Origin: Diaphorobacter limosus
Lineage (GTDB): Bacteria > Pseudomonadota > Gammaproteobacteria > Burkholderiales > Burkholderiaceae_C
Direction of reading: 5' to 3'
Assembly: GCF_033100095.1 (NCBI RefSeq)
Contig: NZ_CP136921.1
Coordinates: 2,946,501-3,010,500, forward strand
DNA length: 64,000 nt
Shown in pieces: positions 54,744 through 64,000 of this stretch. A program made the position numbers and the translations under genes. Every line of letters begins with the position of its first letter. Positions within the stretch are counted from its first letter, which is position 1. The notes under the pieces are model-generated. The model saw nothing but the letters and a program-made list of their open reading frames with translations, was not told where the DNA came from and did no database searches.

Positions 54744-55463
54744 ATGAATCTGGCGATTTCGACAATCAAATGCCTGTTGCCATGCGCCCTGCTGACGCTG
54801 ACAGCATGCGCGCCCCTGGCTTCGCAGCAGGCGGAATACCCCGCCGGCCGTGCGCGCCTGGCGTTGCCGGCTGGAGCGTGGGAAGATCTGGGCACCTCGG
54901 ACCAGGCGGTTCGCCTGTTGCCGCAGCCCGATGGCCGCATTGCGCTGCAAAGCCGCGTGCTGGGCCTGCGTGGCGCACAGCAGGAGCTGCTGGCCGTGCT
55001 GCGCGTGCAGACCAACCGAGGCAACGACTGGCAAGGCCCGATGTTCTGGACGGGCAGCTGTCTGCCCCAGCAGGGCGTGGCGGTAGAGGACGCCACCAAA
55101 GGCAGCCGCGTGCGCGTGGACTGCCTGCGCTTCAAGCGCTGGGTGGATGGCCCGCAGTGGCTGGAAAAGAACCAGCCGGATTTCGCCCGGTGGCTGCTTG
55201 GCCGCAAGCTGGCCGTGAGCGCACCCTATTCGTACATGAGCTACCGCTATGCCACCGAGGGTGGTGCCATGGTGGCGGTGGATGTGCTCGCCGATCAGCG
55301 GCTGCTGCGCCCCAGGACGCGCAACAACGAGGAATTCCTGGTCGCGGGCCGGCCCGCGCTGCAATGGGGCCATGAGCTGGCCCAGGCGGTGCGCGTGAGC
55401 ACCGGCATGATGGACGGCTACCTGGCCATTCCGCCCTTCCCCTACGCAGCGGCCGCGCCCTGA
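54744..55463 (+). CDS. Putative lipoprotein of unknown function
   Basis: 239 residues. The start NLAISTIKCLLPCALLTLTA followed by Cys gives a lipobox LTAC, so it should be exported and lipidated. The body is mixed alpha-beta with no domain I recognise (WTGSCLPQQGVAVEDATKGS, RKLAVSAPYSYMSYRYATEG). ATG 54744 puts the signal peptide at the front; the frame is open to 54645. It lies 62 bases before pntA. Confidence 0.65.
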   Translation: MNLAISTIKCLLPCALLTLTACAPLASQQAEYPAGRARLALPAGAWEDLGTSDQAVRLLPQPDGRIALQSRVLGLRGAQQELLAVLRVQTNRGNDWQGPMFWTGSCLPQQGVAVEDATKGSRVRVDCLRFKRWVDGPQWLEKNQPDFARWLLGRKLAVSAPYSYMSYRYATEGGAMVAVDVLADQRLLRPRTRNNEEFLVAGRPALQWGHELAQAVRVSTGMMDGYLAIPPFPYAAAAP

Positions 55464-55525
55464 CGCACGCAAGCCCCCAGCCTCCCAGACTTGCACAACG
55501 ATTACCAAACTCAAGGAGACCTCCC

Positions 55526-57133
55526 ATGCAGACTGAACCCACGCCCCAGGCGCAGCCACAACGCATTGGCGTGCCCAGGGAAACCTTCCCTGGCGAGAAA
55601 CGCGTCGCCACCGTGCCCGATGTGGTGGAAAAACTGATCAAACTCGGTTTCACGGTGGCCGTTGAATCCGGTGCGGGAGATGCGGCCAATTTCAGCGATG
55701 ACGCCTACCGCGCCGCCGGTGCCGAAGTCGTCGCTGGGGCCGCGCAGCTGTGGTCCACGTCCGACATCGTGCTCAAGGTGCGCCCGCCCAGCGAGGACGA
55801 AGTGGGGCTGATGCGGGGCGGCGGTACGCTGATCGACTTCATCTGGCCGGCGCAGAACCCCCAGCTGATGGAGCAGCTGGCGGCGCGCAAGGCCACGGTG
55901 CTGGCCATCGACTGCCTGCCGCGCACGCTCTCGCGCGCGCAGAAGATGGATGCGCTCACCTCCACCGCGGGTGTGTCCGGCTACCGCGCCGTGATCGAGG
56001 CGGCAAATGCCTTTGGCCGCTATTTCAATGGCCAGATCACGGCCGCGGGCAAGGTGCCGCCGGCCAAGGTGTTCATTGCCGGCGCCGGCGTGGCGGGCCT
56101 GGCGGCCATCGGCACGGCGGCCAATCTGGGCGCCATCGTGCGCGCCAACGACACGCGCGCCGAGGTGGCCGACCAGGTCAAGTCGCTGGGCGGCGAGTTC
56201 GTCAAGGTCGATTACGAAGAAGAGGGCTCGGGCGGCGGCGGCTACGCCAAGGTCATGAGCGAGGGCTTCCAGGCCGCGCAGCGCCAGATGTACGCCACCC
56301 AGGCCAAGGACGCAGACATCATCATCACCACCGCGCTGATCCCCGGCAAGCCGGCGCCCAGGCTGATCACCGCCGAGATGGTGCAGAGCATGAAACCCGG
56401 CAGCGTGATCGTGGACATGGCCGCCGAGCAGGGCGGCAACTGCGAGCTCACGGTGCCCGGGGAGGCCGTGGTGCGCCATGGCGTGACCATCATCGGCTAC
56501 ACCGATCTGGCCTCGCGCCTGGCCAAGCAGTCGTCCACGCTGTATGCCACCAACCTGCTGCGCCTGATGGAGGAGCTGTGCAAGGCCAAGGACGGAGTGG
56601 CCGTGGTGAACATGGAGGACGACGCGATCCGAGGCCTCACGGTCATCAAGGATGGCAGCGTGACCTGGCCCGCCCCACCACTGAAGGCGCCGCCGGCCCC
56701 CGCGCCGAAGGCGGCTGCTGCGCCCATGGCCGAGAAAAAGTCTGCCCATGGCCCGGGCGAGCCGATGTCGGCCAAGGCGCTGAGCATCGTCTTCGCCGTC
56801 GGCGCGGTGCTGTTCTGGCTCATAGGCGCCTACGCGCCCGAGGCGTTCCTGGGTCACTTCACGGTGTTCGTGCTGGCCTGCTTCATCGGTTACATGGTGG
56901 TGTGGAACGTCACGCCGGCGCTGCACACGCCGCTAATGAGCGTCACCAACGCCATCTCCAGCATCATCGCCATCGGCGCGCTGGTGCAGATCGCGCCGCT
57001 GGAGGCCGGTGCCAATGGGCGGCCCGACGGGCTCATCATGTGGCTGGCCTTTGCCGCCCTGGTGCTCACGGCCGTCAACATGTTCGGCGGCTTTGCGGTG
57101 ACGCGCCGCATGCTGGCCATGTTCCGCAAATAA
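55526..57133 (+). CDS. pntA: NAD(P) transhydrogenase subunit alpha (fused PntAA-PntAB type)
   Basis: 535 residues. Domain I at the front (RIGVPRETFPGEKRVATVPD, then GAGVAGLAAIGTAANLGAIV for NAD) and, after an Ala/Pro-rich linker, four membrane helices (ALSIVFAVGAVLFWLIGAY, HFTVFVLACFIGYMVVW, then two more). With PntB it couples proton entry to hydride transfer between NADH and NADP, supplying NADPH. AAGGAGACC precedes ATG 55526. pntB follows after 30 bases. Confidence 0.95.
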   Translation: MQTEPTPQAQPQRIGVPRETFPGEKRVATVPDVVEKLIKLGFTVAVESGAGDAANFSDDAYRAAGAEVVAGAAQLWSTSDIVLKVRPPSEDEVGLMRGGGTLIDFIWPAQNPQLMEQLAARKATVLAIDCLPRTLSRAQKMDALTSTAGVSGYRAVIEAANAFGRYFNGQITAAGKVPPAKVFIAGAGVAGLAAIGTAANLGAIVRANDTRAEVADQVKSLGGEFVKVDYEEEGSGGGGYAKVMSEGFQAAQRQMYATQAKDADIIITTALIPGKPAPRLITAEMVQSMKPGSVIVDMAAEQGGNCELTVPGEAVVRHGVTIIGYTDLASRLAKQSSTLYATNLLRLMEELCKAKDGVAVVNMEDDAIRGLTVIKDGSVTWPAPPLKAPPAPAPKAAAAPMAEKKSAHGPGEPMSAKALSIVFAVGAVLFWLIGAYAPEAFLGHFTVFVLACFIGYMVVWNVTPALHTPLMSVTNAISSIIAIGALVQIAPLEAGANGRPDGLIMWLAFAALVLTAVNMFGGFAVTRRMLAMFRK

Positions 57134-57163
57134 CAACGACAAGAACACAGAGGAGCACAGAAC

Positions 57164-58576
<1,413 letters not shown>

Positions 58577-58595
58577 CGATCATCACTTTAAAAAA

Positions 58596-58607
58596 GAACG
58601 GTCGTGC
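58596..58607. promoter_or_regulatory. Imperfect palindrome ahead of fadD
   Basis: GAACGGTCGTGC (58596-58607) is a near-palindrome of the TetR-operator type, followed by CTAAAAT, which could serve as a -10 box. A fatty-acid-responsive TetR regulator is possible; pattern only. Confidence 0.3.
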
Positions 58608-58743
58608 TAAAATTGGAGGGCTTTCTCGTCGCCGGACTGCGCCAGGGTCGATAAGCCCGAGATCAGGGGCTGCGGCCGTACGAAATGAGCAGGCTTCGGG
58701 GGGATTTCCATGCCCCTCATGATAAGAACCAGGAGGCTTGGAG

Positions 58744-60423
58744 ATGACCGATCGCATTTGGCTCAAGAGTTACCCACCCGGCGTGCCCGCCGACATCGAC
58801 CCGACGCAATACCGCTCGCTGGTGCAGTTGATGGAGCAGGCGTTTCGCGACTATGCGGGCCGCACCGCCTACAGCTTCATGGGCAAGGACGTCAGTTTTG
58901 CCGAAACCGATGCACAGAGCCGTCAGCTCGGTGCCTATCTGCAAAACCTGGGCCTGCAGCGCGGTGACCGCGTGGCGCTGATGATGCCGAATGTGCCGCA
59001 GTATCCGGTGGCCGTGGCGGCCGTACTGCGCGCGGGCTTTGTGGTGGTGAACGTGAACCCGCTGTATACGCCGCGAGAACTCGAGCACCAGCTCAAAGAC
59101 TCGGGCGCCAAGGCGATCGTCATCATCGAGAACTTCGCCGCCACGCTGCAGGCCTGCATTGCCAATACGGCCGTCAAGCATGTGGTGCTGTGCGCCATGG
59201 GCGACCGGCTGGGTATCCTCAAGGGCATGCTCGTCAACTATGTGGTGCGCAATGTCAAGAAACTGGTGCCGCCGTTTCAGCTGCCGGGCGCCGTGCGTTT
59301 CAATGACGCGCTGGCCAAGGGGGCGGGTGCCGCTCTTCAGCCGGTGGACATAGGGCCTGACGACATTGCCCTGCTGCAGTACACGGGCGGCACCACGGGT
59401 GTTAGCAAGGGGGCCGTGCTGCTGCACCGTAACGTGATCGCCAACGTGCTGCAGTCCGAGGCCTGGAATGCGCCGGCCCTGGGCAAGATACCGGCGGGCG
59501 AGCAAACCGCGGCGGTGTGCGCGCTGCCGCTCTACCACATCTTCGCCTTCACGGTGAACATGATGCTGTACATGCGCATGGGGGGCAAGAACATCCTGAT
59601 CCCCAACCCGCGCGATCTGGCGGGGACGCTCAAGGAACTGTCCAAACACAGCTTCCACAGCTTTCCGGCCGTCAACACGCTGTTCAACGGCCTGGCCAAT
59701 CACCCGGATTTCAACACGGTGGACTGGAGCCATCTGAAGCTCTCGGTGGGAGGTGGCATGGCCGTGCAGGCGGCCGTGGCCAAGCTGTGGCTGGAGAAGA
59801 CCGGCTGCCCCATCTGCGAGGGCTATGGCCTGTCCGAGACCAGCCCGGTGGCCTGCGCCAACCCGGTCACGGCAACGGAGTTCTCGGGCACGATCGGTGT
59901 GCCCATGCCGAGTACCTACATGCGCATCATCGACGATGAGGGGCGCGACATCTCGGCCACCGGCCAGCCTGGCGAGATCGCCATCCTCGGCCCGCAGGTC
60001 ATGGCCGGCTATTGGCAGCGCCCCGACGAGACCGCCAAGGTCATGACCGAGGACGGCTACTTCAAGACCGGCGACATCGGCGTCATGGACGAGCGTGGCT
60101 ACTTCAAGGTGGTCGATCGCAAGAAGGACATGGTGCTGGTCAGCGGCTTCAACGTCTACCCCAACGAGGTGGAGGACGTGGTGGCCCTGATACCCGGGGT
60201 GCTGGAATGCGCCGTTGTCGGTGTGCCCGACGAGAAGACGGGCGAGGCCGTGAAGCTGGTCATCGTGAAGAAAGACCCGGCCTTGACCGAGGCCCAGGTG
60301 CGCGACTATTGCCGCACCAACCTGACGGGCTACAAGCAGCCCAAGGTGATCGAGTTCCGCACCGATCTGCCCAAGACCCCGGTGGGCAAGATATTGCGGC
60401 GCGAGTTGCGCGACAAGAAATGA
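58744..60423 (+). CDS. fadD: Long-chain fatty acid-CoA ligase
   Basis: 559 residues. Adenylate-forming enzyme: the P-loop-like YTGGTTGVSKGAVLLHRN near 212, EGYGLSETSPVACANP near 359, YFKTGDIGVMDERGYFKVVD and the closing Lys region KTPVGKILRRELR. Activates fatty acids to acyl-CoA for beta-oxidation. AGGAGG (58731-58736) lies 7 bases before ATG 58744. The DRIWLKSYPPGVPADID start is common in betaproteobacterial FadD. Confidence 0.95.
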   Translation: MTDRIWLKSYPPGVPADIDPTQYRSLVQLMEQAFRDYAGRTAYSFMGKDVSFAETDAQSRQLGAYLQNLGLQRGDRVALMMPNVPQYPVAVAAVLRAGFVVVNVNPLYTPRELEHQLKDSGAKAIVIIENFAATLQACIANTAVKHVVLCAMGDRLGILKGMLVNYVVRNVKKLVPPFQLPGAVRFNDALAKGAGAALQPVDIGPDDIALLQYTGGTTGVSKGAVLLHRNVIANVLQSEAWNAPALGKIPAGEQTAAVCALPLYHIFAFTVNMMLYMRMGGKNILIPNPRDLAGTLKELSKHSFHSFPAVNTLFNGLANHPDFNTVDWSHLKLSVGGGMAVQAAVAKLWLEKTGCPICEGYGLSETSPVACANPVTATEFSGTIGVPMPSTYMRIIDDEGRDISATGQPGEIAILGPQVMAGYWQRPDETAKVMTEDGYFKTGDIGVMDERGYFKVVDRKKDMVLVSGFNVYPNEVEDVVALIPGVLECAVVGVPDEKTGEAVKLVIVKKDPALTEAQVRDYCRTNLTGYKQPKVIEFRTDLPKTPVGKILRRELRDKK

Positions 60424-60424
60424 C

Positions 60425-60450
60425 CATGCCCCGGCATGGCCCGGGGCATG
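60425..60450. terminator. Hairpin between fadD and napB
   Basis: CATGCCCCGG (60425-60434), a 6-base loop, CCGGGGCATG (60441-60450): a perfect 10-bp stem. The convergent genes fadD and napB meet here; no T run. Confidence 0.5.
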
Positions 60451-60485
60451 GGGTGAATGGCGTGCCGCCTCCTGGGCGGCGCGCC

Positions 60486-60932
60486 TTATTTTTTGGCGTT
60501 GCCCTTGAAGACGTTTTCCACGAGTGGCTTGGCGTCTATCTGTGGCACATGGCAGGAATTGCATTGCCAGCGCGAGTTGTGCACCTGCGGGGCATCGGCG
60601 TTGACCGGCTTGATCAGGTGGCTCTCCTTGATCTGCGGGATTTTCTGGCCGCGCACCTCCTTGTGGATGTGGCAGTCCAGGCAGGTGTTTTCCTCGGCGG
60701 TGATGTCGTCAAAGCCGTCCACCTTGTGCGGTATCAGCGGCGGCTGCTGCGCGAAGGTGCGCTGGATCAACGCCTGGCCGCCCGGCTTGCTGCCCTGGTA
60801 GTTCTTGATCTCGGGTGCCTGGTCCACGGTCGAGACATCGCTGCCCCGGATGCTGCTCAGCGTCTGCGCCGTGCCCCAGCACGCCGCCACGGACAGCAGG
60901 GTTGCCAGAGAGAGTTTGACGAGCGTCTTCAT
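60486..60932 (-). CDS. napB: Periplasmic nitrate reductase diheme cytochrome c subunit
   Basis: 148 residues. A signal peptide (KTLVKLSLATLLSVAACWGT), and two heme c sites CLDCH (ENTCLDCHIHKEVRG) and CNSCH (WQCNSCHVPQIDAK). NapB passes electrons to NapA in the periplasm. ATG 60932 puts the signal first. Last gene of the nap run napA-G-H-B; it starts 34 bases after the napH stop. Confidence 0.95.
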   Translation of the reverse strand: MKTLVKLSLATLLSVAACWGTAQTLSSIRGSDVSTVDQAPEIKNYQGSKPGGQALIQRTFAQQPPLIPHKVDGFDDITAEENTCLDCHIHKEVRGQKIPQIKESHLIKPVNADAPQVHNSRWQCNSCHVPQIDAKPLVENVFKGNAKK

Positions 60933-60966
60933 GATGGGCTTCTCCACGGGTGAAAGTTGTTTGAGG

Positions 60967-61866
60967 TCATTGTTCTGGTTGGGCGCCGGGCCGGGCCTGG
61001 TCATCCGCGTTGGGCGCAAAGCGCGGTACGAACTGGAAAACATCCTTGGCGCACACATCGATGCAGCGCCCGCAGCTGGTGCAGTCGCTGTCCTTGATCA
61101 TCGGCCCCACGCCCTTGTGTGCGCCCTTGAGCGGCAGCCGGATGACATGCTGCTCGGGGCAGGCGGTAAAGCAGTCCAGGCAATCGTTGCAATCCTCGCG
61201 CCGCGTGGCCGATACGCGCACCAGGCCGACGCGCCCCAGCAGGCCGTAGAACGCGCCCACCGGGCACAGGTGGCCGCACCAGCCGCGCTTCATGACGAAC
61301 AGGTCAAACAGGAAGATGCCCGCGATCAGCAGCCAGCCGCCGCCCATGCCGAAGATCAATCCGCGCGGCAGCAGCGACACCGGGCTCACCAGCTCCCAGA
61401 CGATGCTGCCCGTGCCCGCCGCCAGCGCCAGGATCAGCGCCAGCATCCAGTAGCGCGTCTGACGCGGCAGGTCGCCACCGCCGCGTATGTCCAGCCTGCG
61501 TCGCAGTGCGCTGGCGGCGTCGGTGACGATGTTCACCGGGCAGACCCAGGCGCAGTACACGCGCCCGCCCACCAGCAGGTAAAAGGCCAGCACGATAGCC
61601 ACGCCGATGATGGCGTTGCGCTCCGGTGCATGGCCAGTCAGCAGCGACTGCAGCATCACCAGCGGGTCGGCCAGCGGCAGTGTGTCCAGCGTCAGGCTGT
61701 AGTTGAGGTTGCCCTTGACGACCCACCAGCCCAGCCAGGGCCCGGCCAGGAACAGTGCCAGCACGCCCAGCTGCACGCTGCGGCGCAGCAGCAGCCAGCG
61801 GTGCGCGCTCCACCAGCCCTTGGCGGCGATGGCATCGCGGGCGAAGGCGTTGCGTGCGGGCTTCAT
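60967..61866 (-). CDS. napH: Quinol dehydrogenase membrane subunit NapH
   Basis: 299 residues. Four membrane helices, conserved CAWVCPVN and [12 protein letters not shown] loops on the cytosolic side, and two [4Fe-4S] clusters ([12 protein letters not shown] and [16 protein letters not shown]). Together with NapG it forms a quinol dehydrogenase feeding nitrate reduction. ATG 61866 overlaps the napG stop (ATGA). Confidence 0.94.
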   Translation of the reverse strand: MKPARNAFARDAIAAKGWWSAHRWLLLRRSVQLGVLALFLAGPWLGWWVVKGNLNYSLTLDTLPLADPLVMLQSLLTGHAPERNAIIGVAIVLAFYLLVGGRVYCAWVCPVNIVTDAASALRRRLDIRGGGDLPRQTRYWMLALILALAAGTGSIVWELVSPVSLLPRGLIFGMGGGWLLIAGIFLFDLFVMKRGWCGHLCPVGAFYGLLGRVGLVRVSATRREDCNDCLDCFTACPEQHVIRLPLKGAHKGVGPMIKDSDCTSCGRCIDVCAKDVFQFVPRFAPNADDQARPGAQPEQ

Positions 61867-62702
61867 CGTGGTGCTCCGTCGGGCAGTTGGCCGCCCGTGC
61901 CCAACGCGCCCGTTCCGCCACTGCTGCCAGGGTCGAAATGGCCGGGCAGCGTGACGCCCTCGGGCATGCGGTCGGGCAGGTCGATCAGGCCGCGCTCTTC
62001 GACCAGCGACTGGCCGGCCTTGCGCTTTTCTTCCCAGCCCACGCGGTAATGCGCGCCGAGTTCTCCCTTGGCCTGGGCGATGGGGTAGACCTTGATGGCC
62101 GCCACCTCCAGCACGCAGGAGGCCTCGCACTTGCCGCAGCCGGTGCAATGCTCGGAATGCACCGTGGGCAGGAACATGGTGTGCTTGGCGGTGCGTTCGT
62201 TGTGTTGCACCTCCAGCGTGATGGCCTTGTCGATCACCGGGCAGACGCGGTAGCACACGTCGCAGCGCAGGCCCAGGAAGTTCAGGCAGGTCTCGTGATC
62301 GACCAGCACCGCCAGGCCCATTTTTGCCTGGTTGATGTCGGTCAGGCCGTGATCCAGCGCCCCCGTGGGGCAGGCCTTGACGCAGGGAATGTCCTCGCAC
62401 ATCTCGCAGGGCTTGCTGCGCGCCACAAAGAAGGGCGTGCCCGTGGCCACCTGCTGCGCCGGCGTGGCCAGCTGCAGGATGTCGTAGGGGCAGTCGCGCA
62501 CGCACAGGCCGCAGCGTATGCAGGCGGACTGAAAGTCCGTCTCGCTGCCCGCGCCCGGGGGGCGTATGGCGCCTGCCGGCAGGGCTCTGGCCTGGCGGTT
62601 GAGCAGCCCCAGGCCCAGGCCGATCACGCCCATGCCGCAGGCCATCTTCGCGGTGTCGAGCATGAATTCACGGCGCGCGGCGGCGCTGACAGGAGCGGTC
62701 AT
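61863..62702 (-). CDS. napG: Ferredoxin-type protein NapG
   Basis: 279 residues. A twin-Arg type start ([20 protein letters not shown]) for folded export, then four [4Fe-4S] motifs: [43 protein letters not shown] and [11 protein letters not shown]. Passes electrons from quinol via NapH. ATG 62702 is chosen; the frame is open to 62744. It starts 67 bases after the napA stop. Confidence 0.94.
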   Translation of the reverse strand: MTAPVSAAARREFMLDTAKMACGMGVIGLGLGLLNRQARALPAGAIRPPGAGSETDFQSACIRCGLCVRDCPYDILQLATPAQQVATGTPFFVARSKPCEMCEDIPCVKACPTGALDHGLTDINQAKMGLAVLVDHETCLNFLGLRCDVCYRVCPVIDKAITLEVQHNERTAKHTMFLPTVHSEHCTGCGKCEASCVLEVAAIKVYPIAQAKGELGAHYRVGWEEKRKAGQSLVEERGLIDLPDRMPEGVTLPGHFDPGSSGGTGALGTGGQLPDGAPR

Positions 62703-62769
62703 GGCGGCTAAGTGGGTGCAGCGATGGGAGTGGGCCGGGCGCATGCAGGTTGCGCGCCCGGGCTGTGGG

Positions 62770-64000
62770 TCAGGCCTTCACGACCTTGCAGGCGCACTTC
62801 TTGAAATCGGTCTCCTTGGAGATCGGGCAGGTGGCGTCCAGCGTCAGCTTGTTCACCAGGCGGTGCTCGTCAAAGAAGGGCATGAACACCAGGCCCTGCG
62901 GCGGCTTGTTACGCCCGCGCGTCTCGACCTTGGTGGCGACCTCGCCACGGCGCGTCATCACCTTGACGGTGTCGCCGCGCTGCAGGCCGCGCTTCTTGGC
63001 GTCCTCGGGGTGCATGTAGAGCCAGGCATCGGGCATGGCACGGTATAGCTCGGGCACGCGGCGCGTCATCGAGCCGGTGTGCCAATGCTCCAGCACGCGG
63101 CCGGAAGACAGCCACAGGTCGTACTCGGCATCCGGCATCTCGGCCGCGGGCTGGTAGGGCAGCGCAAAGATCCAGGCCTTGCCGTCGGGCTTGCCGTAGA
63201 ACTTGAGCACCTCGCCCTTCTTTACATAGGGGTCGTAGCCCTCGCGGAAGCGCCACAGCGTCTCCTTGTTGTCCACCACCGGCCAGCGCAGGCCGCGTGC
63301 CTTGTGATAGACGTCAAAGTCGGCCAGGTCATGCGCATGGCCGCGGCCGAAGCCGGCGTATTCCTCGAACAGGCCCTTCTGCAGGTAGTAGCCCAGCTCC
63401 TTGGATTCGTCGTTGTCGAAACCCTTTTGCAGATCCGACAGCGGGAACCTGTTCACCTGGCCGTTGGCATACAGCACGTCGTACAGGGTCTTGCCCTTGT
63501 ATTCGGGGGCCTTCTCCAGCAGCTCGGCGGGCCAGACCTCGTCGGTCTTGAAGCGCTTGGAGAACTCGACGTACTGCCACAGGTCGGACTTGGCCTGGCC
63601 GGGAGCCTTGACCTGCTGGCGCCAGAACTGCGTGCGCCGCTCGGCGTTGCCAAAGGCCCCTTCCTTCTCCACCCACATGGCCGAGGGCAGGATCAGATCC
63701 GCCGCCAGGGCCGACACCGTCGGGTAGCAGTCCGACACGACGATGAAGTTGGCCGGGTTGCGAAAGCCGGGCCAGATCTCGCCGTTGATGTTGGGCCCGG
63801 CCTGCATGTTGTTGGTGGTCGTGGTCCAGTAGAAGTTGAGCTTGCCGTCCTTCAGGGCGCGGCTTTGCGCCACGGCGTGCAGGCCCACCCAGTCGGGGAT
63901 GGTGCCGGCGGGCAGCTTCCACTCTTTCTCGGAGATCTCGCGGTGCTTGGGGTTGGTGACCACCATGTCGGCGGGAAGGCGGTGCGAGAAGGTGCCCACC
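62770..64000 (-). CDS. napA: Periplasmic nitrate reductase catalytic subunit, C-terminal part
   Basis: About 410 residues of the C-terminal half; the gene runs off the right edge, so the start, the [4Fe-4S] motif and the Mo-Cys are not visible. It has [40 protein letters not shown] and, in the final molybdopterin-dinucleotide-binding domain, [20 protein letters not shown] and [20 protein letters not shown]. Reduces nitrate to nitrite in the periplasm. The end [13 protein letters not shown] is normal for NapA. Confidence 0.96.
   Translation of the reverse strand, partial: VGTFSHRLPADMVVTNPKHREISEKEWKLPAGTIPDWVGLHAVAQSRALKDGKLNFYWTTTTNNMQAGPNINGEIWPGFRNPANFIVVSDCYPTVSALAADLILPSAMWVEKEGAFGNAERRTQFWRQQVKAPGQAKSDLWQYVEFSKRFKTDEVWPAELLEKAPEYKGKTLYDVLYANGQVNRFPLSDLQKGFDNDESKELGYYLQKGLFEEYAGFGRGHAHDLADFDVYHKARGLRWPVVDNKETLWRFREGYDPYVKKGEVLKFYGKPDGKAWIFALPYQPAAEMPDAEYDLWLSSGRVLEHWHTGSMTRRVPELYRAMPDAWLYMHPEDAKKRGLQRGDTVKVMTRRGEVATKVETRGRNKPPQGLVFMPFFDEHRLVNKLTLDATCPISKETDFKKCACKVVKA

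Noticed and set aside
58717..60564. 615-residue minus-strand open frame
   Set aside because: Antisense to fadD; no start context and no domain.
60486..64000. Missing napC as evidence of a broken nitrate reductase operon
   Set aside because: NapG and NapH can supply electrons from quinol, and genes upstream of napA are outside the window, so absence of napC here means nothing.

Overview
The window is high-GC, gene-dense DNA from a betaproteobacterium of the order Burkholderiales, most likely family Comamonadaceae (Acidovorax / Alicycliphilus / Diaphorobacter-like). The evidence is gene content: a prpC-acnD-prpF methylcitrate cluster with a ScfR-type regulator, Bug/TctC solute receptors beside CoA-linked catabolic genes, a periplasmic nitrate reductase operon ordered napA-G-H-B, and tkt and gap lying in one operon. 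A short interspersed repeat (core AATAGCTG..GCGCTT..AAGCG) that I associate from memory with this family also occurs about ten times. No rRNA, tRNA or CRISPR array was seen.

Layout. 1-4464: end of etfA, an XRE regulator, three small phasin-like or granule-type proteins, inorganic pyrophosphatase, dodecin and a TetR regulator. 4788-6346: an IS1182-type insertion sequence with a frameshifted transposase. 6937-11827: small-molecule and redox genes (VOC protein, SDR, GST), a DctA-type symporter, a periplasmic binding protein and a DTW-domain protein. 11878-16737: lipoprotein, SDR, GyrI-like, ABM, SlyD-like, gamma-glutamyl hydrolase-like and HPF genes. 16998-22150: a signalling block of response regulator-PAS-GGDEF-EAL, PAS histidine kinase and Aer-like chemoreceptor. 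22369-27412: a minus-strand operon tkt - C5 methyltransferase - restriction endonuclease - gap. 27693-35011: a MurU-like gene, a LysR regulator and a six-gene CoA-dependent catabolic cluster. 35091-46916: pepP, a PEP-CTERM VWA protein flanked by duplicated gene ends, and the propionate (2-methylcitrate) genes interrupted by an IS5-type element. 46932-48527: a DUF1643 gene and a ParD-like antitoxin with a broken zeta toxin. 48543-60423: metR/metE, pyk, fba, a lipoprotein, pntAB and fadD. 60486-64000: nap genes, with napA running off the right edge.

How the parts fit. Central carbon metabolism is well represented (tkt, gap, pyk, fba, transhydrogenase), with acyl-CoA and propionyl-CoA catabolism (fadD, CoA-transferase/thiolase/hydratase, methylcitrate cycle) and nitrate reduction. 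These chromosomal genes carry many small mobile insertions: two insertion sequences, two palindromic MITE-like elements, about ten short repeats (one inside a coding frame), a restriction-modification cassette spliced between tkt and gap, and a cargo gene spliced between copies of the pepP/prpR junction.

The most notable items are the restriction-modification cassette translationally coupled to gap, the repeat inserted in frame in the MurU-like gene, the duplicated pepP/prpR ends around the PEP-CTERM gene, and the zeta toxin whose Walker A loop is deleted. Three single-base frame disruptions, at least two of them in G5/C5 runs, cluster in the first 5.6 kb and could be decay or sequencing error.
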